Source: Verrucomicrobiota bacterium | GTDB lineage: Bacteria > Verrucomicrobiota > Verrucomicrobiia > Limisphaerales > SIBE01 | Length of the DNA: 64,000 bases | Assembly: GCA_021733945.1 (NCBI GenBank) | Contig: JAIPJX010000006.1 | Location: 1-64,000 of the forward strand | Direction of reading: 5' to 3' | In this document: positions 16,690 through 25,786 of the stretch, in pieces | How positions within the stretch are numbered: position 1 is the first letter of the stretch | Layout of the letters: each line of letters opens with the position of its first letter | Translations under genes and position numbers: made by a program | Notes under the pieces: model-generated | The model's database searches: none | Seen by the model: the letters and a program-made list of their open reading frames with translations, nothing else | Told to the model about the DNA's origin: nothing

Positions 16690-18720
16690 TCAGGCGATCT
16701 TCGGCTCCAGCCGCGGTGAGGAGGCTGGCTCCGGTGTTTCACTCGATTCGAACGGTTCGAGTTCTTCGCCGTACCGCACCAGACGGGCACTATTGAATAC
16801 CACGATGAGGGATCCGACGTTGTGCAGCACCGCCGCAAGGATCGGGTGCACGTAACCAAATGCGGCGGCGATCAGGCCGCCGATGATGAAGATCACGCCC
16901 ACCATGAAGTTCTGGTTGATGACCGAACGAGTGCTCTTCGAAAGGCGCATCAGGAACGGAAGGCGGCGAAGATCGTTGTTCATGAGTGCGATCGTCGCGC
17001 TGTGAATGGCCACCTCGCTGCCGGCCGCCCCCATGGCAATGCCGATGTCGCCTGCCGCCAGTGCGGGGGCATCGTTTACACCGTCGCCCACCACCGCCAC
17101 ACGGTATCCCCGTTTCTTGATCTGCCGGACAAATTCCACCTTGTTTTGCGGGAGACACTCGGCCACCACCTCCTCGCAGCCGATTTCCAACGCCACCCGC
17201 GCCGCCACCGGCTGCCGGTCGCCCGACACCATGGCCACCCGACGCACACCGACCTCAAAGAGAGCGGCCAAAGACTCCCGCGCTTCGGCGCGTGTTTCGT
17301 CCCGCAGCCCGATCCAGCCGACACAGATTCCGTCCCGAGCCGCGAAAACCAGACTAAACCCCTCGGTCTCGTTGAGGTCCACCGTTTGTTCGAAATCACC
17401 GGTCACTCCATTGTCTCGCAGCCACTGCGCCCGTCCAATCACGACCTGAGCATCATCGACCCGAGCCTTGATGCCGCGTCCGGCGGTTTCAGTAAAATCT
17501 TCAGGATTGCCCATCGGCACACCGGCCTCCTCGGCCAGGATCGCCAGGGCCTTGGCCGTGGGATGATTGCTGTAACGTTCGGCGGTGGCCGCTATGCGGA
17601 GCAGCTCAGCCGGTTTGACGTCGCCGATCGGATTGAGCCGGCTCACGCTCAATTTGCCGGTCGTCAGTGTGCCCGTCTTGTCGAACACAAAGGCATTGAT
17701 CCGGGAAGCAGCCTCGATGTCGCCGACGTTCTTGATCAGGATTCCCAGGCGGGCAGCCGCCGAAAGCGCCGCCACCATCGCGGTGGGTGTTGCCAGAATA
17801 AAGGCGCACGGACAAGCAACGATCAGAACGGCGATCACGTTGTTCAGGTTCTGGGAGAACGCCCAGACCAGGGCGCCAATGACCAGCACGAACGGGGTGT
17901 AATAGCCCATGTATTGGTCGACAATGCGCATGATCGGCAGTTTGGTTTTCTCCGCCGCCAAAATCAGCCCGCGCACACGGCCCAGCGTGGTATCCTGTCC
18001 GGCCCGGCTCACGCGGATCTCCAGCACGCCGGTGAGATTCTGGGTTCCTGCAAAAACTTCATCACCGGGTTTCTTGTCAACCGGCAGCGATTCACCCGTG
18101 ATGTTCGCCTGGTTGAAAGATCCCTGTCCGTTCACGATCTCGCCGTCCGCGGCCACATTATCACCGGGGCGCACCCGGATGACATCGCCCACGGACAAAT
18201 CCTTCGCGGCGACCTCGTCCTCGTCACCGTTGCTGTTGATGCGCCGCGCCTTGGTCGGGGTGAGTTTGATCAGGGACTCGATCGAAGCGCGCGCGCCGGC
18301 TGCGGTGCGGGACTCGATGATTTCACCCATCAACATGAAAAACGCGACGATGCCCGCAATCTCGTATTGACCGGAGGCGAACGCGGCCAGAACGGCGATC
18401 CCGACCAGTTCGTTGATGCTGAGAATGCCGCGCCGGACATCCTTCAGGGCGGTCCAGACAATGGGGTATCCCAGAATGATCGCACCGATCATGGCGCTGA
18501 AGTTGGCGACCATGGATTCGGCGTTGGTGCCCTTGTCGAGAAACCACTGCACGACCCAGGCGTTGACGATGAAGATCAGGCCCACGAGGGTCTGCTTGAG
18601 GCGCACGGGCGTATGCTCGTGATCGTGCTCGCAAGTCTCGCAGTCCGGGTCGGACGGGTGCTGGGCATGATTCGGATCGAGCTCAGACTCTTTTCGGCTC
18701 ATGAGAGAGGTTACTTGCAT
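16690..18720 (-). CDS. P1B-type heavy-metal ATPase
   Basis: A metal-transporting P-type ATPase of about 676 residues. It has the P1B hallmark CPC in the sixth transmembrane helix (IVACPCAFILATPTAM), the phosphorylation motif DKTGTLTTG, the TGES actuator loop (ANITGESLPVDKKPGD), an HP motif (YSNHPTAKA) and the hinge GDGVNDAPAL. There is no HMA domain. Instead the N-terminus has a Cys/His-rich stretch, CETCEHDHEH, that could bind metal. The last helix reads HNVGSLIVVFNSARL, unlike the Cu-ATPase pattern and closer to the Zn/Cd/Mn-type groups. The metal cannot be fixed from sequence. The start is uncertain between 18720 and 18702. It lies between the SPFH genes and an ABC ATPase gene. Confidence 0.9.
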   Translation of the reverse strand: MQVTSLMSRKESELDPNHAQHPSDPDCETCEHDHEHTPVRLKQTLVGLIFIVNAWVVQWFLDKGTNAESMVANFSAMIGAIILGYPIVWTALKDVRRGILSINELVGIAVLAAFASGQYEIAGIVAFFMLMGEIIESRTAAGARASIESLIKLTPTKARRINSNGDEDEVAAKDLSVGDVIRVRPGDNVAADGEIVNGQGSFNQANITGESLPVDKKPGDEVFAGTQNLTGVLEIRVSRAGQDTTLGRVRGLILAAEKTKLPIMRIVDQYMGYYTPFVLVIGALVWAFSQNLNNVIAVLIVACPCAFILATPTAMVAALSAAARLGILIKNVGDIEAASRINAFVFDKTGTLTTGKLSVSRLNPIGDVKPAELLRIAATAERYSNHPTAKALAILAEEAGVPMGNPEDFTETAGRGIKARVDDAQVVIGRAQWLRDNGVTGDFEQTVDLNETEGFSLVFAARDGICVGWIGLRDETRAEARESLAALFEVGVRRVAMVSGDRQPVAARVALEIGCEEVVAECLPQNKVEFVRQIKKRGYRVAVVGDGVNDAPALAAGDIGIAMGAAGSEVAIHSATIALMNNDLRRLPFLMRLSKSTRSVINQNFMVGVIFIIGGLIAAAFGYVHPILAAVLHNVGSLIVVFNSARLVRYGEELEPFESSETPEPASSPRLEPKIA

Positions 18721-18801
18721 AAATTTTCTTTCGCAAATTGCGGATTCAGGCGCGCCCAAGCCGTTGTTCCCCATTTGGGAACCGGCACGCCCGGACGCCG
18801 A

Positions 18802-19908
18802 TCAGCGTCGCGATGGTTTCTGTGGTTCGCGGTTGAGCAACATTCTCAACTCACGCTCGCGCCCTTTCTGTCCCTCGGGGACGAAAAACTTCTCGATGGC
18901 GGAATTGGTCAGAATCCGTTGGACCGCCTCGTTCCGCAGGCGCGCCATAAACAGACCCGGGTTGCGCTCGAAATGCGGCAATTGATTTGTGAAATAACGT
19001 GCTTCGGCGGTCACCGCCTGGACCAGGCGCGCGCGGGTGGTTTCGCCGGCATTGACGATCGAGTTGGCTTCGCCCCGTGACGTGCTGTAGCTGCGGCTGG
19101 CGTAGGACCTGGCAACTTCATTGGTCTGGCGGCTCTCCTGTTCGGCCGAAAGCACCGCCTCGAACGCGGGTTTCAGATACCTGGGCGGGATCGACTTCAT
19201 TTCAACCTGTTCCACCGTCACGCCCAGCCCCTGCCGATCCACCATCGTCTGCACCCGGCCCGTGATTTTCTCCTTCAAACCCAGAATGTTCAACCGGAGT
19301 GCGTCATCCGCGGTGTATTGGGACGAAGCGTAGAAGAGGGCGTTGTTGAGTGCGTTCTGCACCAGGTTCGATGCGTTGACAAAGTTCAGCGCGTAATCGA
19401 GGGGTTTGTTGATTCGATACCGCAGCGTGGCGCGCAGGTGAATGATGTTCGTATCGGACGTCAGCGTGTATCCATCTGCCGCCGGGTTCAGGGAAGGCCC
19501 CGGATACGGTTCCGTTCCGGATGCTTCCATTTCCGGCGTGGTGGCATACCACCCGGTGGAAGAACGAACCGTCTGGAACTCGCTGAAAGGTATCTTCACC
19601 ACTTCGTCGACCGGGTAGGGAAACGACCAATGGGCTCCCGGACCGAGCAGCTGCTGATCCCCCACGCCGAGGGGACGGCCAAACCGGAGGATGATGGCTC
19701 GCTCCTTGGAGGATACGGTGAAAAATCCAGATGAGAAGAAGACCACCACCAGCAGGATCATGACGATCTTGACGATGACAAAACTGCTCCGAAGCGCCTC
19801 GGCCAGCGCGCGGGATCCGGAATCCTCGGCGGCATCGTGCGAAGGCACGCCCGTGTCCGGCAGCTGTTCGTCCTTCTTGGGATCGATGGGATCGTTGGAG
19901 TTGGTCAT
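18802..19908 (-). CDS. hflK: HflK-like SPFH membrane protein
   Basis: A 368-residue SPFH/prohibitin-family protein. One transmembrane segment (about 44-66) is followed by the SPFH domain, beginning SSKERAIILRFGRP, and a C-terminal helical region with Ala/Glu/Arg repeats. It resembles HflK, which with HflC forms a large cage around FtsH in E. coli. No ftsH gene is in the window. Its start codon lies 7 bp downstream of the stop of the HflC-like gene, so the order is hflC-hflK, reversed from the enterobacterial order. Confidence 0.85.
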   Translation of the reverse strand: MTNSNDPIDPKKDEQLPDTGVPSHDAAEDSGSRALAEALRSSFVIVKIVMILLVVVFFSSGFFTVSSKERAIILRFGRPLGVGDQQLLGPGAHWSFPYPVDEVVKIPFSEFQTVRSSTGWYATTPEMEASGTEPYPGPSLNPAADGYTLTSDTNIIHLRATLRYRINKPLDYALNFVNASNLVQNALNNALFYASSQYTADDALRLNILGLKEKITGRVQTMVDRQGLGVTVEQVEMKSIPPRYLKPAFEAVLSAEQESRQTNEVARSYASRSYSTSRGEANSIVNAGETTRARLVQAVTAEARYFTNQLPHFERNPGLFMARLRNEAVQRILTNSAIEKFFVPEGQKGRERELRMLLNREPQKPSRR

Positions 19909-19915
19909 GGCGCGA

Positions 19916-20851
19916 TCAAGGGTTCCGGGGCCTCAACGTCGGCACCGAGGATGCGCCTGAAGACGCTCCCGGAATTCGGGTGAGCAGGTCGTAAGGCGGC
20001 GTGCGTTCGTCAAGAATCAGGGTTGTCTTGTCCTTCAGCGTGGATTCCAGCGTCTCGACGTTCAGAAGGAACATCGCCAGCTCCGCATTCTGCTCAAACA
20101 CCTTGAACCACTCCGCCGCTTCGGCATCCGCTTTGCCACGGATTTCGATCGCCTGGCTGGATGCTTCGGCAAGAATCTTGTCCCGTTCCCGGTCGGCATT
20201 GCTCCGGATCTTCATGGCCGCCGCTTCCCCCTCGGCCTTGATCCGCTGCACCTCGCGGTCGCGTTCGGACTGCATGCGCGCGAACACCTTTTCGGTCACG
20301 CTCTCGGGCAGCCCCAGTTTCTTGATGCCAACGAACTTCACCTCGATGCCGTATTTATCGGCGGCCACCGGTCGGATCGCCTGCATGATTTCGCGTTCGA
20401 TCTCGTCGAACCTGAGCTGCTTGGCATCCGTGGAGACAAAATGAGAGAATGTATGCTTGCCAACGACTTCGTTCTTGCTGCTCTCGACCAATCCACCCAG
20501 AGCGGGTTCCGCCTCGGACGCCTGCCCGCCTGGGAAACTGTTGAAGAAGTTGGTCGGGTTGCTGATCGTCCATCCGACATACACCATGACCAGGAGCGGA
20601 TAACTGTCCTGGGTGAGCGCCTGTTCGAACCGGCCCTCGTAGCTGTGGATCCGGCGGTCAAACCGGTAGACCTTCTGAATGGGGCGCGGCCATTTCCAGT
20701 TCAACCCCGCCTGCTCAATGAACCGGGTCGGTTTGTCAAACGTGGTCACCACCGCCACCTCGGTCTGGCGGACCTGGAAGGTGAACAACAGGATCACAAA
20801 GATGAACAGTAGGAGAAACCCGACGATGACCGTGATTGTATTGCGTTTCAT
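19916..20851 (-). CDS. hflC: HflC-like SPFH membrane protein
   Basis: A 311-residue SPFH protein with one N-terminal transmembrane segment (about 7-27), the SPFH core starting RQTEVAVVTTFDKPTR, and a helical stalk containing QSERDREVQRIKAEGEAAAMKI, the pattern typical of HflC. The gene lies between a 629-residue polytopic SPFH gene (15-bp gap) and the HflK-like gene (7-bp gap), so the three should be made from one message and may assemble together. Confidence 0.88.
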   Translation of the reverse strand: MKRNTITVIVGFLLLFIFVILLFTFQVRQTEVAVVTTFDKPTRFIEQAGLNWKWPRPIQKVYRFDRRIHSYEGRFEQALTQDSYPLLVMVYVGWTISNPTNFFNSFPGGQASEAEPALGGLVESSKNEVVGKHTFSHFVSTDAKQLRFDEIEREIMQAIRPVAADKYGIEVKFVGIKKLGLPESVTEKVFARMQSERDREVQRIKAEGEAAAMKIRSNADRERDKILAEASSQAIEIRGKADAEAAEWFKVFEQNAELAMFLLNVETLESTLKDKTTLILDERTPPYDLLTRIPGASSGASSVPTLRPRNP

Positions 20852-20866
20852 GCTCTTGTTTTCAGA

Positions 20867-22756
20867 TTACTTGGCGGCACCCGGAAGCGGCACATCCAGA
20901 AGATCGGGGCGTAGTTTGTCCTGCAGATCCACCGTCACGACGTCGCGCACATTGGTGACAGTCAAAATGTATTTCCGGGAATTGGTCGCACTCTGCGAGA
21001 GTGCCTTCAGGTAGGCCCGATGTGAAAAGATTGTCGGCGAAGCCCGGAACGCGGAGAGCTGATTGGTGAAGCGCGCCGCCCTGGCCTGAGTCTCGGCCAC
21101 TTTGCGAAACAGGTAGGCGTCCGCCTGGTCAATGGCCATGGAGGCATTGGCCGATGCCAGAGCCACCGTCTCGGCCGCATAACCTTCGGCGGCATGAACG
21201 GCCGATTCCTTCTCCTGACTGGCACCGTTGACCTCTTCAAATTTGGTGGCAACCTTCACCGGCGGATGGATGTCCTGCAATCCGACCAAAACGACATCCA
21301 CTCCGAGTTGAAGCGCGTTGGCCTGGGTTTGAATGCGTTCCCGCAGATCCAGCGCCGCACTGGCACGGCCATTGGACATCACGTCAAACAGATCGACGCC
21401 AACGAGGTAGCGGATCACTTCGCGGGTGGCAATTTTCTCAAGCAACTTGCCGGAATCCACATGGTTGTAAAACCAGGCACGCAGATCATTGATCTGGTAT
21501 TGCACCGGAATATTGATGCTCAGCAAATCGACGGGCGCGCCCTTCTCGGCGGTGACCGAGTTGGTCGAGGCGGAAAGCGAACGGCTGGCCACCATCACGT
21601 TGAACTCTTCCTCACCGGCATGCGCCACCGACCAAAGGACCGTGTGGCTGTCTTCGGCATGCTCCTCTTCGTGCTCCTCCCCTTCCTCGGCACCCACCGT
21701 GAACGTCTGGATTTGACGGGTACGGGCGCGGTAAACGGTGTCAATCGGAGCCGGAAGTTTCAGATGCATTCCAGGCTCGAGCAACGCGCCATTGTCCACC
21801 GGACGGCCGAACCGTTCGAGAAGCCCCTGTTCGCCCGGGCTGATGAACACCACCGTGGTGGAGAGCCAGAGCAATGCAAACTGCAGAAGCACGATCCAGG
21901 CGAAGGCTTTCTCGAGAAACCGGTAGAACCAGGTTTCCGACACCTTGAATCCGAACTGGTAATCAAGCGCCTGTGCAGCCGTGGTCACCAAACCTTCGGG
22001 ATGCCCGAGCAATCCGACCAGCCGGCTCTCGTAGAGCGGACGGGCGGCCTTGCCCTTGACTCGGGGACGGTAGATCTCGAGCACCAGATTGACCAGGTTC
22101 TCGATGGCGGCCAGGGCGATGATGCCGGCAAAGACGCGGGCGGTGTACAAATCGAACCCCGAAAATCCCAGAAGGTCCGCGGCGTGGGACACTGCGACGA
22201 TGAAACAGATATACGAACCCAGCAGCAGGTAGCTGGCACCGGGCCGGAGCAGGCGCGAGTTCTCCAGCTGCGCCAGGCCGGCCGAATATTTGCCAACCAT
22301 GAACAGGATCAATGCGCACAGCCCGAAAAGCGCCATCGAAACCGTTGGTTTCGAGAGTCCCTCCGGCGTGATTTTCATCAGCCAGGTCGCCAGGAAATAG
22401 GCCACACCGGCCTGGATCAGGAAGAGGAACACCGTGAACACGGGGAGAAACACCCGTTCGAACTGCTCCCTGGACCGTTGTGCGGGCAGAATCTCGACAT
22501 CGGTCGCCGTAAACAGCCCGGAGCCACCCTTCGATTTGGTGAGCTCCTCAAATTCGAGCTTCTCCAGCCGCTCGGATTCCTCCAGCCGCATCTGAATGTA
22601 GCTGACACAGGCGACCAGCAGGCCGAGTCCCAGCATCACCAACCCAGCCTGACCGGTCAGGGTCTTGGAATAAAACGCAAGGATCGCCGTGGCGGCGAAG
22701 ACCACCATCGACACAACCACATTGACCAGCCCAGTTTTTAAATGATTTCGTTCCAT
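20867..22756 (-). CDS. Polytopic SPFH protein with His/Glu-rich insert
   Basis: A 629-residue protein with an unusual layout. The first 310 residues hold about seven hydrophobic segments (near 10-28, 32-52, 100-122, 133-150, 168-190, 205-225 and 290-310). An SPFH/HflK-like domain follows (SPGEQGLLERFGRP, then the LSINIPVQYQINDL region) with a helical C-terminus. Between the first SPFH strands there is an acidic/His insert, EEGEEHEEEHAEDSH, that could bind divalent metal. Ordinary HflK has one membrane helix, so the polytopic part is an addition of unknown function. It is the first of three SPFH genes and starts 8 bp after an ABC-2 permease gene. Confidence 0.8.
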   Translation of the reverse strand: MERNHLKTGLVNVVVSMVVFAATAILAFYSKTLTGQAGLVMLGLGLLVACVSYIQMRLEESERLEKLEFEELTKSKGGSGLFTATDVEILPAQRSREQFERVFLPVFTVFLFLIQAGVAYFLATWLMKITPEGLSKPTVSMALFGLCALILFMVGKYSAGLAQLENSRLLRPGASYLLLGSYICFIVAVSHAADLLGFSGFDLYTARVFAGIIALAAIENLVNLVLEIYRPRVKGKAARPLYESRLVGLLGHPEGLVTTAAQALDYQFGFKVSETWFYRFLEKAFAWIVLLQFALLWLSTTVVFISPGEQGLLERFGRPVDNGALLEPGMHLKLPAPIDTVYRARTRQIQTFTVGAEEGEEHEEEHAEDSHTVLWSVAHAGEEEFNVMVASRSLSASTNSVTAEKGAPVDLLSINIPVQYQINDLRAWFYNHVDSGKLLEKIATREVIRYLVGVDLFDVMSNGRASAALDLRERIQTQANALQLGVDVVLVGLQDIHPPVKVATKFEEVNGASQEKESAVHAAEGYAAETVALASANASMAIDQADAYLFRKVAETQARAARFTNQLSAFRASPTIFSHRAYLKALSQSATNSRKYILTVTNVRDVVTVDLQDKLRPDLLDVPLPGAAK

Positions 22757-22764
22757 GCGTAGCT

Positions 22765-23910
22765 TCAGGTCAATTCGCGGTCTTCAAACAGGATCAACGC
22801 CACAGAGAGCGTGGCACCCAGATACCCGAGCACATAACCGAACGCTTGCCCGACGTACGGCCACGGGATCTTTTTTTCGTTCTCAAGCGCGTCTGCAAGC
22901 CAGAAAAGCTGCCAGTTAGGCAAAACACTGTAAAGAATAGAAGCCCACCAGACGGGTCCCAACCCCGCCGCCCGCATCCGGGCCTGCTCCTCGGGGGTAA
23001 CCTGCCCCTGCTCCACCGGCTCCAGTCGCCCATCCTTGTTCAGATCATGGGTCTCCACCGTCTGGGACATCATTCGAATTTGTTCGTCCGTCCAACGGGT
23101 GTCGCGCACCTGAGCCTTGGTGTCGAACAGGTTCCACGCAGGAACCGCCCGTCGTCCCACCAGGAAATCCGACATCAGCCCCAGCAGGAAGAACGCAGAG
23201 CATACCGCCAAAGTCGGGATCATTTCAAGCCTCGTCGAACAGGCCAGCGCCAGTCCCGCCAGTATCCAGAGTGCAAACAGGATCAGGATCGCCGCCGGCA
23301 CCATCCTCCAGTCCACCACCGGTGCCGCCCGGGTCATGATCGCCTCTGCCTTCGTGAAAAATGCAATCACCACGAACGCCACCGTGATCATCCCCACCAC
23401 AAAAAACACGGCATCCGCCACAAACGGACGCCGTAGAAAATAGTTGGAAAACCCGCCGAACCCGTAGCCCAAAGCCACCGCCCCAAAGAATATCAAGAGC
23501 GAGCGGGTGTCCACCTCGCCATAGGCGTCGAATGCCATCCGGCTCGCCAGCAGCGCGGCCAGCAGATTCGTGAAGGTCAGCAGCGTCAACGCCCCGGCCA
23601 CACCCACATATTTCGCGAGCAAAAACTGCACCCGGCTCACCGGCTTGGCCAGGACCGCCAGGGCGGTCCCGCTCCGGATCTCATGCGCCACGGATGAGGA
23701 GGCGCTCAGCACCGCCCCGAACAGTCCCGTCAGCAGCATCGTGGCCAGCGCGCCATCCTTCACCAGCTTGGGATCTTCTCCAAATCCGAAATAGGGCACC
23801 GCCGACAGAAACACGATGAAACAGGCGGCAGCCGTCATGAGCAACAGGAACACGGGCTGACGGATCAGCTCCATGAACGCGTTGCCCGCTATGGTCATTG
23901 CTTGTCGCAT
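22765..23910 (-). CDS. ABC-2 type permease with EF-hand-like loop
   Basis: A 381-residue membrane protein with about six helices in the NosY/ABC2_membrane_2 style (first helix near residue 20-40, then a second pair with VAHEIRSGTALAVLAKPVSR, the coupling-helix-like motif of this family). Between the last two helices is a soluble segment containing DLNKDGRLEPVEQ, which fits the 12-residue EF-hand calcium loop. The ATG at 23910 is chosen over the TTG of the track. It heads the minus-strand block, and no ATPase gene is adjacent, so it may share an ATPase encoded further down the block. Confidence 0.72.
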   Translation of the reverse strand: MRQAMTIAGNAFMELIRQPVFLLLMTAAACFIVFLSAVPYFGFGEDPKLVKDGALATMLLTGLFGAVLSASSSVAHEIRSGTALAVLAKPVSRVQFLLAKYVGVAGALTLLTFTNLLAALLASRMAFDAYGEVDTRSLLIFFGAVALGYGFGGFSNYFLRRPFVADAVFFVVGMITVAFVVIAFFTKAEAIMTRAAPVVDWRMVPAAILILFALWILAGLALACSTRLEMIPTLAVCSAFFLLGLMSDFLVGRRAVPAWNLFDTKAQVRDTRWTDEQIRMMSQTVETHDLNKDGRLEPVEQGQVTPEEQARMRAAGLGPVWWASILYSVLPNWQLFWLADALENEKKIPWPYVGQAFGYVLGYLGATLSVALILFEDRELT

Positions 23911-24125
23911 GCGTCTCAAATAAATCGTTTTCCGCCAATTCCATGGGGCGGTCGGTGGCGTGCCTCAGTTGCATGCCGACCGGCGGACTGACCTAGGTGA
24001 GCGGCGAAATTAACTGGATTCCGCCCTGCTGCACACTGTGCGTTTGATTGCACACCCACTCCCTGGAGCAGGCATCCGAACGCACAGGGTCAAGCACTTA
24101 GATCCCGAAGCCCCCTCGCTCCTGC
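23911..24125. other. Intergenic region upstream of the SPFH/ABC block
   Basis: A 215-bp gap between the parvulin gene's stop and the start of the 12-gene minus-strand block. The block's promoter should be here because all genes run leftward from it, but no clear -35/-10 pair was identified. A short dyad TGCACACTGTGCG-N-TTGCACACC near 24,030-24,055 could be an operator or part of a terminator for the parvulin gene. Confidence 0.3.
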
Positions 24126-25082
24126 TCAGTAATAACGGACCAGCGACTTGGTTTTTAGCCGTTCGATCCACTTGTCATGCAGTCGTTTCATTTCGATTGC
24201 CTTGAGGTTGGTCTCAATCTCGTCCCGCACCTCAGGCAACGATTTTGTATGCGCCGGGATCACCCCTTCCACCAGCAGGATGTAGGATCCGTCCGCTGCA
24301 GTGATCACCCCGCTGAGTTCACCCGGTTTCAGCGAGAACGCAGGCTCAGCCAGATCCTCGCGCAATACGGATCGCTCCACCCAACCCCAGTCGCCACCTT
24401 CCGAGGCCTGTGTGCTCTGGGAATAAATCCGCGCCAACTCGGCAAAGGGCACTCCCGCCTTGAGTTTCGAAATGATTTCCGCGGCCAACCGGCCCGTGTC
24501 CAGTCCCTGCTCCCCCAATCGGCTCGGCAACACGATCATTCGCAGCTTGATCTGATCCTCCACGCGGAAATTCGCACGATTTTCCACATAATAAACCTCG
24601 ATTTTATGGGGTGAGATCAGGGGATCCTGAGGCAGATTATGCCGCCGCATCTCCCGCAGCACGGCCGACTTCCGGACCCGTTCCTTGTAACTTTCAAACG
24701 TAAGACCCTGCGCTTGAAGTGTTTTTGTGAAAGTCAGCCGATCTCCGTACGTTTGGATGTCTTTCTGCACCATATCTTCGATATAGGTCTCCGGCAGCAC
24801 GAACCCCGCTGTCTTAAACTCATGCAGGATCAACTGCTCTTCGACCAGTTCGTCCAGGTACTTTTCCTGCAGTTCACGCAGCTTCTGGGTGAACGTTTCA
24901 GGGTTGGCGGCATACTGGGACTGCAGAAAGGACGCATCGGGCGCAAGCCGGTTCTCGAGATCCTTCTTGGTGATGATGGCTTCGTTGACGCGAGCCAGCA
25001 CCGCGTTGGCGAGAATCGGCGCGGCTCCGGACACAGGTGCCACACAAACGAGTAATGCTAAGACGATTCTCAAGAAACTCAT
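24126..25082 (-). CDS. Periplasmic parvulin-type peptidyl-prolyl isomerase (SurA-like)
   Basis: A 318-residue exported protein. The signal peptide ends near SGAAP. The chaperone-like helical N-domain (LANAVLARVNEAIITKKDLENRL, typical of SurA/PpiC) precedes one parvulin domain (about 175-275) with IYSQSTQASEGGDWGWV and AFSLKPGELSGVI motifs. It probably helps fold outer-membrane or secreted proteins. SurA has two parvulin domains and this protein has one, so the name is only by resemblance. Confidence 0.87.
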   Translation of the reverse strand: MSFLRIVLALLVCVAPVSGAAPILANAVLARVNEAIITKKDLENRLAPDASFLQSQYAANPETFTQKLRELQEKYLDELVEEQLILHEFKTAGFVLPETYIEDMVQKDIQTYGDRLTFTKTLQAQGLTFESYKERVRKSAVLREMRRHNLPQDPLISPHKIEVYYVENRANFRVEDQIKLRMIVLPSRLGEQGLDTGRLAAEIISKLKAGVPFAELARIYSQSTQASEGGDWGWVERSVLREDLAEPAFSLKPGELSGVITAADGSYILLVEGVIPAHTKSLPEVRDEIETNLKAIEMKRLHDKWIERLKTKSLVRYY

Positions 25083-25203
25083 ATTTCAAAGGGACCCACT
25101 GTAGGCGACGCTCCCCGCACGGTCAAGCGGTGCCACGGTCAAGATTTCTAAATCCCCGACCCGTGTCCGTGAAACGGGGAACCACGCTTTCACGCTCCGC
25201 CGT

Positions 25204-25749
25204 TTATCCGGTTATCCGAATCACAATCGCCGCGAGCAGTTTTCCGGATTCGCCCATGCTCCGGTAGATGACATCCACGGTAAAAATCCCCATCATCGCC
25301 ATTCCGCACGCCATCTTTCCGAGGGCACCCGCAAGCAACCCAAGCAACGCCCCGACGCCCGCACGCGCAGCTTCGTCGAACTTGCGTCCACCCACCATTT
25401 CAAACAGGAGCGCCCCGATGAACGGTCCCAGAATCATTCCCGGCAGACTGAAGAACAGCCCCAGGCAGGCGCCAACCACCGCACCCAGGATCCCGCGCCA
25501 GGTGGCACCGAGCTTCCGCGCACCGAGCATGGTGGCCAGATAATCAACGCCCAGGGAGAACAACGTGATGCCGAGCAGGAGCAGGAGCACCGAGGTTCGG
25601 GCGCTGGCCTCCCCGAAATAAAGACGATGCGCCACCGCGCCGGCGAGCACCAGCGGCGTGCTCGGCAGGGCGGGCAGCAGGCTGCCCAGAATTCCAACGC
25701 CCATCACCAAAAGTGCCAGGCAAAGACCAACGATTTGTTCAATACTCAC
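25204..25749 (-). CDS. DUF456 family membrane protein
   Basis: A 181-residue protein, almost entirely hydrophobic with several Gly/Ala-rich helices. It carries the family's N-terminal motif LLPALPSTPLVLAGAVAHRL and glycine-zipper segments such as GAVVGACLGLFFSLPGMILGPFIGA. The function of DUF456 proteins is not known. The GTG at 25749 is preferred over the track start because it avoids overlap with the RluD-like gene and begins at the first helix. The downstream gap to the parvulin gene contains no gene. Confidence 0.75.
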   Translation of the reverse strand: MSIEQIVGLCLALLVMGVGILGSLLPALPSTPLVLAGAVAHRLYFGEASARTSVLLLLLGITLFSLGVDYLATMLGARKLGATWRGILGAVVGACLGLFFSLPGMILGPFIGALLFEMVGGRKFDEAARAGVGALLGLLAGALGKMACGMAMMGIFTVDVIYRSMGESGKLLAAIVIRITG

Positions 25750-25786
25750 GGATTGTATTCGAAATCTCCGGAAACATCCGGATGGT

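Noticed and set aside
16822-19080. 752-residue plus-strand ORF
   Set aside because: It lies antisense to the P1B ATPase and HflK genes, whose motifs are complete. The translation is His/Arg/Gln-rich without domains, as expected of a GC-rich shadow frame.
21194-22741. 515-residue plus-strand ORF
   Set aside because: Antisense to the polytopic SPFH gene. Composition is that of a reverse-strand shadow.
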